Source: an uncultured Lachnotalea sp. (GTDB lineage: Bacteria > Bacillota > Clostridia > Lachnospirales > Lachnospiraceae). Taken from it: DNA of 64,000 bases. The notes beneath the pieces were generated by a model, which saw only the letters and a program-made list of their open reading frames with translations, was not told where the DNA came from and did no database searches. Of this stretch, positions 44,238 through 52,977 are shown in pieces. The stretch covers positions 177,832-241,831 of the forward strand of contig CAMSZT010000001.1 of the NCBI GenBank assembly GCA_947066815.1. Reading direction: 5' to 3'. The stretch's first letter is position 1. Each line of letters begins with the position of its first letter. The translations under genes and the position numbers were made by a program.

Positions 44238-46811
44238 TCACAGGCCCCGCCCGCAGCACTGCTTATACTTCTTTCCGGAGCCGCAGGGACAGGGATCGTT
44301 GGGATATACTTTCTTCGTCTCCCGCTTCTTGGGGGCGTTGACCAGGGAGTCGTCCTTGTTGGTGCCGGTCACCTTGGCCACCTGCTCCCGCTCCACCTTC
44401 TGCTCCACCCGGACATGGAAGAGGAGCTTGATGGTCTCCTCCTGGATGTTGGCCGTCATGGCGTCAAACATCTCGTAACCGGCCATCTTGTATTCCACCA
44501 GGGGATCCCTCTGGCCATAGGCCTGGAGACCGATGCCCTGCCTGAGCTGGTCCATGTCGTCGATGTGGTCCATCCACTTCCGGTCGATGACTTTTAAGAG
44601 GATCACCCGCTCCAGCTCCCGGACCTGCTCCGCCTCGGGGAACTGGGCCTCCTTCTCCTCGTAAAGCTTCACCGCCTCTTCCTTCAGCGTATGCTTTAGC
44701 TTTCCTTTATTGTAAGAACCGTAGTCCGCCTCGGAAAGCTCCACCGGCTTCACCGGGACCGCCGGGAAAAGCAGGTCGTTGAGCCCCTTCACGTCCCATT
44801 CCTCCGGAGACTGATCGTCGGAAATGGTGGCGTCCACGGCGTTCTCCACCGTGTCGGTGATCATCTTGTAGATCACGTCCCGCATGCTCTCGCCGTTGAG
44901 CACCCTGAGCCGCTCCGCATAAATCACCTCCCGCTGCTCGTTCATGACTTGGTCATAATCCAGAAGCCGTTTCCGGATGCCGAAGTTGTTGCCCTCGATC
45001 TTCTTCTGGGCCCTCTCGATAGCGCCCGAAAGCATCTTATGCTCGATCTCCTCACCGTCCTCCACGCCCAGGGCGTTGAACACCGACATGAGCCGCTCCG
45101 AGCCGAACAGACGCATCAGGTCGTCCTCCAGGCTGATATAAAAGCGGGATTCGCCCGGGTCGCCCTGTCTTCCCGACCGGCCCCTGAGCTGATTGTCGAT
45201 CCGCCTGGACTCGTGGCGCTCCGTGCCGATGATCTTAAGGCCTCCCGCCGCCTTCGCCTCCTCGTCCAGCTTGATGTCCGTACCACGGCCCGCCATGTTG
45301 GTGGCAATGGTCACGGCCCCGTGGACACCGGCCTCGGCGACGATCTCCGCCTCCATCTCATGGAACTTGGCATTCAGGACCTTGTGGGCAATGCCCTTCT
45401 TTCGGAGCAGGCCGCTGATCTCCTCGGAGGAGTCGATGTTGATGGTGCCCACCAGGACCGGCTGCCCCTTCCTGTGGGCCTCCATGACCTCCTCCACCAC
45501 CGCGTTCAGCTTTTCCTTCCTGGTCTTGTAGACGGCGTCCTGCCTGTCGTCCCGGATCACCGGGCGGTTGGTGGGGATCTCGATGACATCCATCCCGTAG
45601 ATATCCCGAAACTCCTTCTCCTCCGTCAGGGCCGTACCGGTCATGCCCGCCTTCTTGTCAAACTTGTTAAAGAAATTCTGGAAGGTGATGGTGGCGAGAG
45701 TCTTGCTCTCCCGCTTCACCTTCACGTGCTCCTTGGCCTCGATGGCCTGATGGAGCCCGTCGGAATAGCGGCGCCCCGGCATGATACGTCCCGTGAACTC
45801 GTCGACGATCAGCACCTGGTCGTCCTTCACCACGTAATCCTGGTCTCTGAACATCAGGTAATTGGCCCTGAGCGCCAGGTCAATGTTGTGCTGGATCTCC
45901 AGGTTCTCCGCATCGGCCAGATTTTCAATATGAAAGAACTGCTCCACCCGGGAGACGCCCTGGGCCGTCAGGCTCACCACCTTCTCCTTCTCGTTGACAA
46001 TGAAATCGCCGGTCTCGGTGATCTCCTCCTTCATGATGGCGGCCATCTTGGTCATCTCGCCGCTGGCCTCGCCCCGCTGGAGCCGTTTCGCCAGGCTGTC
46101 ACAGACCTCGTAGAGCTTGGTGGATTTCCCGCTCTGGCCGGAAATGATGAGCGGCGTCCTGGCCTCGTCGATGAGCACCGAGTCCACCTCGTCGACGATG
46201 GCGTAATGGAGCTCCCTGAGAACGAGCTGTTCCTTGTAGATCACCATATTGTCCCTCAGGTAATCAAAGCCCAGCTCATTGTTGGTCACATAGGTAATGT
46301 CGCACTTATAGGCTTCCCGCCTCTCGTCGTTTGTCATGCTGTTCAGCACGACACCCACGCGGAGCCCCAGAAATTCATGGACCTGTCCCATCCATTCCGC
46401 GTCACGCTTGGCCAGATAGTCGTTGACCGTCACGATATGGACGCCCCGCCCCTCCAGCGCATTTAAATAAGCAGGGAGAGTCGCCACCAGAGTCTTTCCC
46501 TCACCGGTCTTCATCTCCGAGATCCGGCCCTGATGGAGCACGATGCCGCCCAGGATCTGCACAGGATAGTGCTCCATATTGAGTACTCTCCTGGCGGCCT
46601 CCCGGACCACCGCATAGGCCTCCGGCATCAGGTCGTCCAATGTCTCGCCTTTTTCCAGCCTGCCTTTGAACTCCTTCGTCTTCTCTCTCAGCTCCCCGTC
46701 AGAAAGCTTCATCATCTCCGGCCGCATGGCGACGATCTTGTCCATGATCGGCCTGATCAGCTTGATCTCACGCTCGCTGTGTGTTCCAAATAGCTTCTGA
46801 ATTAAACCCAT
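44238..46811 (-). CDS. secA: Preprotein translocase ATPase SecA
   Basis: Motor of the Sec pathway, pushing unfolded secretory proteins through SecYEG. 857 residues: start [18 protein letters not shown], Walker A region [77 protein letters not shown] and the C-terminal zinc motif [16 protein letters not shown]. The ATG at 46811 has CAGGAGCG upstream. The longer frame reaches into the promoter and is rejected. Confidence 0.98.
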   Translation of the reverse strand: MGLIQKLFGTHSEREIKLIRPIMDKIVAMRPEMMKLSDGELREKTKEFKGRLEKGETLDDLMPEAYAVVREAARRVLNMEHYPVQILGGIVLHQGRISEMKTGEGKTLVATLPAYLNALEGRGVHIVTVNDYLAKRDAEWMGQVHEFLGLRVGVVLNSMTNDERREAYKCDITYVTNNELGFDYLRDNMVIYKEQLVLRELHYAIVDEVDSVLIDEARTPLIISGQSGKSTKLYEVCDSLAKRLQRGEASGEMTKMAAIMKEEITETGDFIVNEKEKVVSLTAQGVSRVEQFFHIENLADAENLEIQHNIDLALRANYLMFRDQDYVVKDDQVLIVDEFTGRIMPGRRYSDGLHQAIEAKEHVKVKRESKTLATITFQNFFNKFDKKAGMTGTALTEEKEFRDIYGMDVIEIPTNRPVIRDDRQDAVYKTRKEKLNAVVEEVMEAHRKGQPVLVGTINIDSSEEISGLLRKKGIAHKVLNAKFHEMEAEIVAEAGVHGAVTIATNMAGRGTDIKLDEEAKAAGGLKIIGTERHESRRIDNQLRGRSGRQGDPGESRFYISLEDDLMRLFGSERLMSVFNALGVEDGEEIEHKMLSGAIERAQKKIEGNNFGIRKRLLDYDQVMNEQREVIYAERLRVLNGESMRDVIYKMITDTVENAVDATISDDQSPEEWDVKGLNDLLFPAVPVKPVELSEADYGSYNKGKLKHTLKEEAVKLYEEKEAQFPEAEQVRELERVILLKVIDRKWMDHIDDMDQLRQGIGLQAYGQRDPLVEYKMAGYEMFDAMTANIQEETIKLLFHVRVEQKVEREQVAKVTGTNKDDSLVNAPKKRETKKVYPNDPCPCGSGKKYKQCCGRGL

Positions 46812-46872
46812 ATCTGTACGCTCCTGTTTTTTTCTCAAACAGATACCCATAAAACACTTGTAAATCTTTTCT

Positions 46873-46901
46873 ATTGTATCACCAACTTCCATTTCCTTCA
46901 A
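46873..46901 (-). promoter_or_regulatory. Promoter of secA
   Basis: On the minus strand TTGAAG (46896-46901), a 17-base spacer and TACAAT (46873-46878), 62 bases before the start codon. Confidence 0.7.
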
Positions 46902-46983
46902 CTGTTTTGTGCGGGAAAGTAATTATGCAGGATGCACAAAACGACGGCGCTTTTTTCGGATACAGATCCCCCTCTCCGCATAG

Positions 46984-47136
46984 TTATCCACATTATCCCC
47001 AAAGATCATCCCCAAACAACGGCGGCATTTTCCCTTGATTTTCCGGTTATCCCCGAAGTTATCCACATTATCCACATTTTCTCCTCTGTGGACAACTACT
47101 GTCTCGAAAAACACCTGTTTTGTGAACTTATCCGAA
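46984..47136. promoter_or_regulatory. Cluster of DnaA boxes
   Basis: Perfect TTATCCACA at 46984, 47059 and 47068. One-mismatch forms TTATCCCCA at 46993 and, on the other strand, TTGTCCACA at 47087-47095. Weaker forms TCATCCCCA at 47006, TTATCCCCG at 47047 and TTATCCGAA at 47128. Several are head to tail with no gap. An AT-rich stretch (about 47255-47330) lies to the right, before hpf. This is the organisation of an origin or of a DnaA-titrating site. No dnaA or dnaN gene lies in the window. Confidence 0.78.
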
Positions 47137-47274
47137 TTTTGCGTTTTTCGGTCGGTCCCCCCCTCTTTTCTCTTGACTTTTTCCGCCGTCTTGTTCCACC
47201 CTTTTCCGACTCTCTTCCCACTTTTTCATCACTCTTCTGTTGTCAAACAACTTCTTCTTTTTTTCTTATTTGCC

Positions 47275-47302
47275 TTGTAATTTTTTTATAATATGATATA
47301 AT
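47275..47302 (+). promoter_or_regulatory. Promoter of hpf
   Basis: TTGTAA (47275-47280), a 16-base spacer and TATAAT (47297-47302) inside a very AT-rich segment, 92 bases before the start codon. Confidence 0.72.
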
Positions 47303-47393
47303 TTCTTTATAATCCATCCGGTCAGGACCAGGTGGATCCAGGGATATTTTTAAGAGACGATCCCGAAAATACGCAGAAAAAGGAGTTGGTGTT

Positions 47394-47921
47394 ATGCAGT
47401 ATATCATTACCGGAAGAAATATCGAAGTCACCGAAGGTCTCAAAAACGCGATCTATGAGAAAATCGGCAAGCTGGAGCGGTACTTTACCCCGACGACGGA
47501 AATACAGGTCACCTTAAGCGTCGAGAAAGACCGCCAGAAGATCGAAGTCACCATTCCCGTCAAAGGCTCCATCATCCGTTCCGAGCAGGTCAGCAGCGAC
47601 ATGTACGTCTCCATCGACCTGGTAGAAGAGATCATTGAACGTCAGTTAAAACGCTATAAAACGAAACTGGTGGATCAGAAACAGAGCGCCGCTTCTTTTT
47701 CCGAGGCGTATATCGAGGAGGAGGCCGACGATCCCGAGGAGATCAAGATCGTCCGCACCAAGCGTTTCGCCGTGAAGCCCATGGACCCGGAGGAGGCCTG
47801 CATCCAGATGGAACTTCTCGGACACAGCTTCTTCGTCTTCCGGAACAGCGAGACCGACGAGGTCAGCGTCGTATATAAGAGGAAGGGAAACACCTACGGG
47901 CTCATCGAGCCGGATTTCTGA
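47394..47921 (+). CDS. hpf: Ribosome hibernation promoting factor, long form
   Basis: Binds the 30S decoding region and joins ribosomes into inactive 100S dimers when growth slows. 175 residues: N-terminal S30AE domain (MQYIITGRNIEVTEGLKNAI, TLSVEKDRQKIEVTIPVKG), a linker, and the C-terminal dimerisation domain (PMDPEEACIQMELLGHSFFV, VYKRKGNTYGLIEPDF) that defines the long form of Firmicutes. A strong terminator follows. Confidence 0.96.
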   Translation: MQYIITGRNIEVTEGLKNAIYEKIGKLERYFTPTTEIQVTLSVEKDRQKIEVTIPVKGSIIRSEQVSSDMYVSIDLVEEIIERQLKRYKTKLVDQKQSAASFSEAYIEEEADDPEEIKIVRTKRFAVKPMDPEEACIQMELLGHSFFVFRNSETDEVSVVYKRKGNTYGLIEPDF

Positions 47922-47942
47922 TCACAAGTTGCGGTATAATCC

Positions 47943-47984
47943 AAAACCGGCGCAGGAAACCTTTCTCCTGCGCCGGTTTTGTTA
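47943..47984 (+). terminator. Terminator of hpf
   Basis: AAAACCGGCGCAGGA (47943-47957) pairs perfectly with 47966-47980 and ends in TTTTGTT. The symmetric A/T flanks let it work in both directions. Confidence 0.9.
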
Positions 47985-47999
47985 TCCCAAAAGACCCGG

Positions 48000-48153
48000 G
48001 CCATAAAATCCCCGCACCTTCTCTTATCCCGCTGGTAAACGACTGCTTCAGAGTCTCTCTCGGCGATCCAACCGCAAAGTCCAAAATCCCCATCTCTTTG
48101 ACCAGGATATCTTTCATCACTTTCCAGGAAATATCAAAGGTCAGATTAAAATT
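48000..48153 (-). pseudogene. Fragment of an HI0074-type nucleotidyltransferase-binding protein
   Basis: Directly after the ABC exporter stop codon the minus strand reads NFNLTFDISWKVMKDILVKE and later SPRETLKQSFTSGIREG. This matches the middle of HI0074-family proteins (FxLxWKxxKDxL and SPRExxKxxFxxGxI), partners of minimal nucleotidyltransferases in toxin-antitoxin modules. Both ends are missing and there is no start or nucleotidyltransferase. A short relic; the match is by eye only. Confidence 0.45.
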
Positions 48154-49908
48154 CTACACCGCAAACTGGCTGTTGTAGAGCTTCGCATAGAAGCCGTTTT
48201 TCGCCAGGAGCTCCCCGTGGCTCCCCTGCTCGATGACGCTCCCGTCCTTCATGACCAGGATCACGTCCGCCTCCTTGATGGTGGACAGGCGGTGGGCCAC
48301 GATAAAACTGGTCCGGCCCTCCATCATCTTCGCAAAGGCCTCCTGGATGCGGATCTCCGTCCTGGTGTCAATGGAGGAGGTGGCCTCGTCCAGGATCAGC
48401 ATGGGCGGCAGGCAGAGCATGACCCGGGCGATGCACAGAAGCTGCTTCTGCCCCTGGGAAAGATTGTCCCCGTCCTCGGTGATCACCGTGTCATAGCCCT
48501 TTGGCAGACGCTTGATGAAGCTGTGGGCGTGGGAAGCCTTCGCCGCCTGAATGATTTCCTCCTCGGAAGCCTCCGGCCGCCCCATGGCGATGTTTTCCCG
48601 GATGGTGCCGTTCCTGAGCCAGGTGTCCTGGAGCACCATGCCGTAGTTCTCCCGCAGGCTCTTCCTGGTGATCTCCCGGATCTCCTTCCCGTCCACCCGG
48701 ATCCCGCCGGCGTCCACGTCATAAAACCGCATCAAAAGATTGATCATGGTGGTCTTCCCGCAGCCGGTGGGGCCCACGATGGCCACCCTCTGGCCCGGCT
48801 TCACCTGCAGGTTGAAATCCTCGATCAGCTTCTGGGAAGGATTGTAGGAGAAAGACACGTGCGAGACGGCAACATTCCCCTCCGCCTTCCTGAGCGTCCC
48901 CGCATCCGCCCGGTCGGGAACCTGCGGCTCCTCCTCGATCAGCTCAAAAATCCTCGCGGCGCAGGCCAGGGCATTCTGCAGCTCCGTCACCACGCCGGAA
49001 ATCTCATTGAAGGGCTTGGTATACTGATTCGCATAGGTCAGGAAACAGGAGAGCTGGCCCACGCTGATCCCGCCGGCAATGGCCGAGAAAGCCCCGGCAA
49101 TGCCCACGCCCGTGTAGACCAGGCTGTTGACAAACCTGGTACAGGGATTCACCAGGGACGAGAAGAAGATCGCCCGCAGGGAACAGCTCTGAAGCCTCCC
49201 GTTGATCTCGTCAAACTGGGCCTTCGTCTCCTCCTCATGGCCGAAGGCCTGGACCACCTTCTGATTCCCGATGGCCTCCTCGATGAGGGCCGTCTGCTCC
49301 CCCCTGGTTTCCGACTGGAGCTTGAACATGGAGTAGGTCTTCTTTGCGATAAAGCTGGCCACAAACAGGGAGACAGGCGTGATCACCACCACCACCAGCG
49401 TGATCTTCACGTCCACGGAGAGCATGAAGCCCAGGGTCCCCACAATGGTCATGACCCCGGTGAAGAGCTGGGTGAAGCCCATGAGCAGGCCGTCGGCAAA
49501 CTGGTCCACGTCGGCGATGACCCGGCTCACCACCTCGCCGTAGGAATGGCCGTCAATATATTTTAATGGAAGGATCTCGATCTTCGCAAAGGCGTCCCGT
49601 CTGATATCCCGGATCACCCGGTAGGTGATGCGGTTGTTGCACAGGTTCATGAGCCACTGGAACAGGGCCGTCAGGACGATCACGACCACGATCGTCTCCA
49701 GAACCTTGCGGATCTCCCCGAAGCCCACCTTCCCCGGGCCGATGATAAAGTCGATGGCACGGCCCGTCAAAATGGGCACGTACAGGGTGAGGGCCACCGT
49801 GGCCGCCGCAAAGGCCAGAGACATCAGCACAAAAAACCAGTATTTCTTAATATACCGGAGCACCTTCTTCATGGTGCCCCGCTCCGCTCTCTTTTTCTGT
49901 TCAGCCAT
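48154..49908 (-). CDS. ABC exporter half-transporter with canonical ATPase site
   Basis: 584 residues: six membrane helices (about 20-310), then an ABC domain with VGPTGCGKTTMINLL, LSQGQKQLLCIARV and MLILDEATSSIDTRTE, where the catalytic glutamate is intact. The ATG at 49908 overlaps the end of the upstream partner by 8 bases behind GAAGGAGG. Together the two form a heterodimeric multidrug-type exporter (BmrCD/TM287-288 class). Substrate unknown. Confidence 0.92.
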   Translation of the reverse strand: MAEQKKRAERGTMKKVLRYIKKYWFFVLMSLAFAAATVALTLYVPILTGRAIDFIIGPGKVGFGEIRKVLETIVVVIVLTALFQWLMNLCNNRITYRVIRDIRRDAFAKIEILPLKYIDGHSYGEVVSRVIADVDQFADGLLMGFTQLFTGVMTIVGTLGFMLSVDVKITLVVVVITPVSLFVASFIAKKTYSMFKLQSETRGEQTALIEEAIGNQKVVQAFGHEEETKAQFDEINGRLQSCSLRAIFFSSLVNPCTRFVNSLVYTGVGIAGAFSAIAGGISVGQLSCFLTYANQYTKPFNEISGVVTELQNALACAARIFELIEEEPQVPDRADAGTLRKAEGNVAVSHVSFSYNPSQKLIEDFNLQVKPGQRVAIVGPTGCGKTTMINLLMRFYDVDAGGIRVDGKEIREITRKSLRENYGMVLQDTWLRNGTIRENIAMGRPEASEEEIIQAAKASHAHSFIKRLPKGYDTVITEDGDNLSQGQKQLLCIARVMLCLPPMLILDEATSSIDTRTEIRIQEAFAKMMEGRTSFIVAHRLSTIKEADVILVMKDGSVIEQGSHGELLAKNGFYAKLYNSQFAV

Positions 49909-51637
49909 TTGCCTGCACCTCCTTCGGGAACTGGGAGTAATAGATTTCCTGATACACGCTGCACCCGCGGAGCAGCTCGTCGTGGGTTCCGATCCCGGCC
50001 ACCTCGCCGTCCTCCAGCACGATGATCCGGTCCGCATAGCGGACGGAGGAAGCCCGCTGGGACACCACGAACACCGTCAGCCGTTCCTTCATGTCCCGGA
50101 TGGCCATCCGGAGGCTTGCGTCCGTGGCAAAATCCAGAGCCGACGCGCTGTCGTCCAGGATCAGGATCTCCGGCTTCTTCACCAGCGCCCTGGCGATGGC
50201 AAGCCTCTGTCTCTGTCCGCCGGAAAGGTTCTTCCCCCCCTGGGCGATGGGCGTGTCCAGTCCCTGCTCCTTTTTCTCCACGAATTCCTTTGCCTGGGAA
50301 AGCTCCAGCGCCTCCCAGAGCTCCTCCTCCGTGGCGTCCGCCTTGCCCCACTGCAGATTATCCCGGATGGTCCCCTTGAACAGCACCGACTTCTGAGGCA
50401 CCACGCCGATCTTTTCCCGCAGCTTCCCCGTCGGATATTCCTTCACGTTAATTCCGTCCACCAGCACCTCCCCGCCGCTCACGTCATAAAACCGGGGGAT
50501 CAGGTTGACCAGGGAAGACTTCCCGGAACCGGTACCGCCGATGACCCCGACGGTCTCGCCCCGCCCGGCCTTAAAACTCACATGGCTCAGAGACTCTGCT
50601 CCCGCATTCTTATAATGAAGGCAGGCGTCGGAAAACTCCACGCATCCCACCTTCCCCGGCGCTTCCCGCTCCCACACCTTGGGCGCCGTCATGCTGGACT
50701 CCGTCTCCAGCACCGAAGCGATCCGCCCGGCGCAGGCCAGGGCCTTGGTGATGGTCACGATCAGGTTCGCCAGCTTGATAAGCTCCACCAGGATCTGGGA
50801 CATGTAGTTGACCAGGGCCACCACCTGCCCCTGGCTGATGATGCCGCCGTCCACCTGAAGGGCCCCCGTCCAGATGAGCACCACCACGGCCCCGTTGATA
50901 ATCACGTAAGTGAGCGGGTTCATGAGGGCCGAGATCCGTCCGGCGGACACCTGCATGTCTGTCAGGCCCTCGTTCCGCTCCGAAAACCGCTCCCGCTCCT
51001 CCGCTTCCTTATTAAAAGCCCGCAGGACCCGGACGCCGGTCAGGTTCTCCCTGGTGATCCCGAGGACCTTGTCAAGCCCCGCCTGTACCCTTTTATAGAG
51101 GGGCATGGTGATCATCATGATCCCGAACACCACCACCGACAGGGCGGGGATCGTCACCACGAAGATCATGGCCGCCCGCACGTTGATGGTAAAGGCCATG
51201 CACATGGCGCCGAACACGATAAAGGGCGACCGGAGGAACAGCCGCAGCGTCATGTTGACGCCGGACTGGGCCTGGTTCACGTCGCTGGTCATCCTGGTGA
51301 TCATGGTCGAAGTCCCCAGGGTGTCGATCTCCGTATAGGACAGCTTTTGGATATGGGAAAACAAAGCCCCCCGCACGCCCGTGGCAAACCCCACCGCCGC
51401 CCTGGCTGCAAAATACTGGGCCGTCACGGAACAAACCAGCCCGACGAGCCCCAGCGCCACCATCACCAGGCACATGCGGATCACGTACCCCGCATCCCGG
51501 TTTGCGATCCCCCTGTCGATGACCGCCGCCATCACCAGGGGCACCAGGAGTTCAAAGGAAGCCTCCAGAAGCTTGAACAGCGGCCCCAGGACACTTTCCT
51601 TCCGATAATCCTTCAGATAAATAAGAAGTCGTCTCAT
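49901..51637 (-). CDS. ABC exporter half-transporter with degenerate ATPase site
   Basis: 578 residues, same architecture. Walker A is GGTGSGKSSLVNL and the signature is LSGGQRQRLAIARA, but Walker B reads LILDDSASALD, so the catalytic glutamate is replaced by aspartate. This one-sided degeneracy is the mark of heterodimeric exporters in which only one ATP site turns over. First gene of the pair, with a 350-base gap holding a repeat before the divergent LysR gene. Confidence 0.92.
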   Translation of the reverse strand: MRRLLIYLKDYRKESVLGPLFKLLEASFELLVPLVMAAVIDRGIANRDAGYVIRMCLVMVALGLVGLVCSVTAQYFAARAAVGFATGVRGALFSHIQKLSYTEIDTLGTSTMITRMTSDVNQAQSGVNMTLRLFLRSPFIVFGAMCMAFTINVRAAMIFVVTIPALSVVVFGIMMITMPLYKRVQAGLDKVLGITRENLTGVRVLRAFNKEAEERERFSERNEGLTDMQVSAGRISALMNPLTYVIINGAVVVLIWTGALQVDGGIISQGQVVALVNYMSQILVELIKLANLIVTITKALACAGRIASVLETESSMTAPKVWEREAPGKVGCVEFSDACLHYKNAGAESLSHVSFKAGRGETVGVIGGTGSGKSSLVNLIPRFYDVSGGEVLVDGINVKEYPTGKLREKIGVVPQKSVLFKGTIRDNLQWGKADATEEELWEALELSQAKEFVEKKEQGLDTPIAQGGKNLSGGQRQRLAIARALVKKPEILILDDSASALDFATDASLRMAIRDMKERLTVFVVSQRASSVRYADRIIVLEDGEVAGIGTHDELLRGCSVYQEIYYSQFPKEVQANG

Positions 51638-51793
51638 GCCTTCACCTCAGAATAATATTTGTGTTGCATTTTTCCGTTTTTTATACTACCATAAACACAA
51701 GTATATGAAAAATATTATATCAATATAGTTCCCATATTGTTTTCATATGGTTCCCGCTCCACCGCCGGCGGCACGAAAGGATTACCAGATGCC

Positions 51794-51965
51794 AGCTCCA
51801 GGCTCTGCTCCTCCGGCAGACGATAGGAAGGTTTTGCTGATTTTGCGAGCATAGCGCAGACAATTTCAGCCGACCCGGTTTGATGGAGGTGAAATTGCCT
51901 GCAATAGGCGGCGGAGCAAAATCGGCAAAACCGACGTGTCTGCCGGAGGAACAGAGCCTGGAGCG
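51794..51965. repeat. Structured intergenic repeat, family 1, copy C (inverted orientation)
   Basis: Outer arms 51796-51821 (CTCCAGGCTCTGCTCCTCCG at its start) and 51938-51963 pair at 25 of 26 positions. Inner stem CAATTTCA (51861-51868) with TGAAATTG (51890-51897). Read on the minus strand it carries the family core ACACGTCGGTTTTGCCGATT, the loop CCTCCATCAAACCGGGTCGG and GCAAAATCAGCAAAACCTTC. It ends 25 bases before the lysR start codon. The rest of the 51638-51990 gap shows only AT-rich sequence next to the exporter start. Confidence 0.88.
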
Positions 51966-51990
51966 TCACTCACCGAAAGGATATTATTTT

Positions 51991-52908
51991 ATGGATTTGA
52001 AACAGCTCACCTACTTCGTCACCGTCGTCAGCGAAGGCACCATCTCGGCGGCGGCCAGAAAACTCCACATGACCCAGCCGCCCTTGAGCACCCAGCTAAG
52101 GCTCCTGGAGGACGAAGCCGGCTGCCGGCTTTTCGAGCGGGGTCCCCGCTCCGTCCGCCTGACGGACGCCGGAAAAATGATGTATGAAAGGGCCTCCACC
52201 CTGCTCCACATGTCCACTCTTTTGCAGGAGGAGCTTCGGGAGTACCGGCGGGGCGGCCGGGGCACCCTGCGGCTGGGTGTCGTCTCCTCGGTGAGCAGTA
52301 CGCTGTTCTGCCGGTGGTTCGAAGAGTTCCATCTGCTGCACCCCGATATCCGCTTTGAGCTTTTCGAGGCGGACACCTACCAGCTTCTGGAACGGCTGCG
52401 GGACGGCCTCATCGAGCTGGCCATCGTGCGCACTCCCTTCCCCACCGGAGACTTTCTGTCTTTTCCCTTGAAAAAAGAAGCCCTCGTCGCCGCCGGACAC
52501 AGCTGCTATTTCCCGCCCCAATCGCAGGCTTCCCCCGGCTGCGCCGCGAAAGCGGTCTCCGGAGATCCTCCTCCTGAAACCGTCTCTCTGGCCGATCTTT
52601 CCCGCATGCCCCTGATCCTCTACCGGCGCTGGGAAGCGGTCCTGACGGCTGCCTTCCACAGGGAGAACCTTCCCTTTGAACCCTTTTGCAAAAATGACGA
52701 CGCCAGGACCACCGCCTTTCTCTCTGATGCCGGGATCGGGGTCGGGATCCTGCCGGAGTCGGCCATCCCCCTGCTCCGCCATAAAGACACCGTCTGGCGG
52801 CCTGTGGAACACGAAGTATTTACCTCCACGATCTGTGTGATCCAAAATAAAAATGCCGGCCTGTCGGCTCTGGCCAGAGCCTTTATGGAATTCCTCCGAA
52901 CACATTGA
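51991..52908 (+). CDS. LysR family transcriptional regulator
   Basis: 305 residues from the ATG at 51991 with AAAGGA upstream. N-terminal helix-turn-helix MDLKQLTYFVTVVSEGTISA, AARKLHMTQPPLSTQLRLLE; C-terminal effector domain (LRLGVVSSVSSTLFCRWFEE). The earlier in-frame ATG would translate the repeat and is rejected. The gene is divergent from the ABC exporter and may control it, but no paired T-N11-A site stands out because the repeat fills the space. Confidence 0.9.
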   Translation: MDLKQLTYFVTVVSEGTISAAARKLHMTQPPLSTQLRLLEDEAGCRLFERGPRSVRLTDAGKMMYERASTLLHMSTLLQEELREYRRGGRGTLRLGVVSSVSSTLFCRWFEEFHLLHPDIRFELFEADTYQLLERLRDGLIELAIVRTPFPTGDFLSFPLKKEALVAAGHSCYFPPQSQASPGCAAKAVSGDPPPETVSLADLSRMPLILYRRWEAVLTAAFHRENLPFEPFCKNDDARTTAFLSDAGIGVGILPESAIPLLRHKDTVWRPVEHEVFTSTICVIQNKNAGLSALARAFMEFLRTH

Positions 52909-52934
52909 AATTTTCCGCAAACTCTCCACGCACG

Positions 52935-52965
52935 AAACGGACTGCCGCAGGGCAGTCCGTTTTGT
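52935..52965. terminator. Bidirectional terminator between lysR and the NlpC/P60 gene
   Basis: AAACGGACTGCC (52935-52946) and GGCAGTCCGTTT (52951-52962) pair perfectly around a 4-base loop, flanked by T on one side and A on the other, so it can stop both converging transcripts. Confidence 0.88.
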
Positions 52966-52977
52966 GTCTTCCTATTT

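Noticed and set aside
46984..47330. Naming this segment oriC outright
   Set aside because: The boxes are convincing, but no dnaA/dnaN neighbours, no clear strand switch of core genes to the right, and no skew calculation support a firm call.
47902..48120. Leftward 72-codon frame over the hpf terminator as a gene
   Set aside because: It starts inside the HI0074-like relic and reads through the terminator stem into hpf, with no proper start region.
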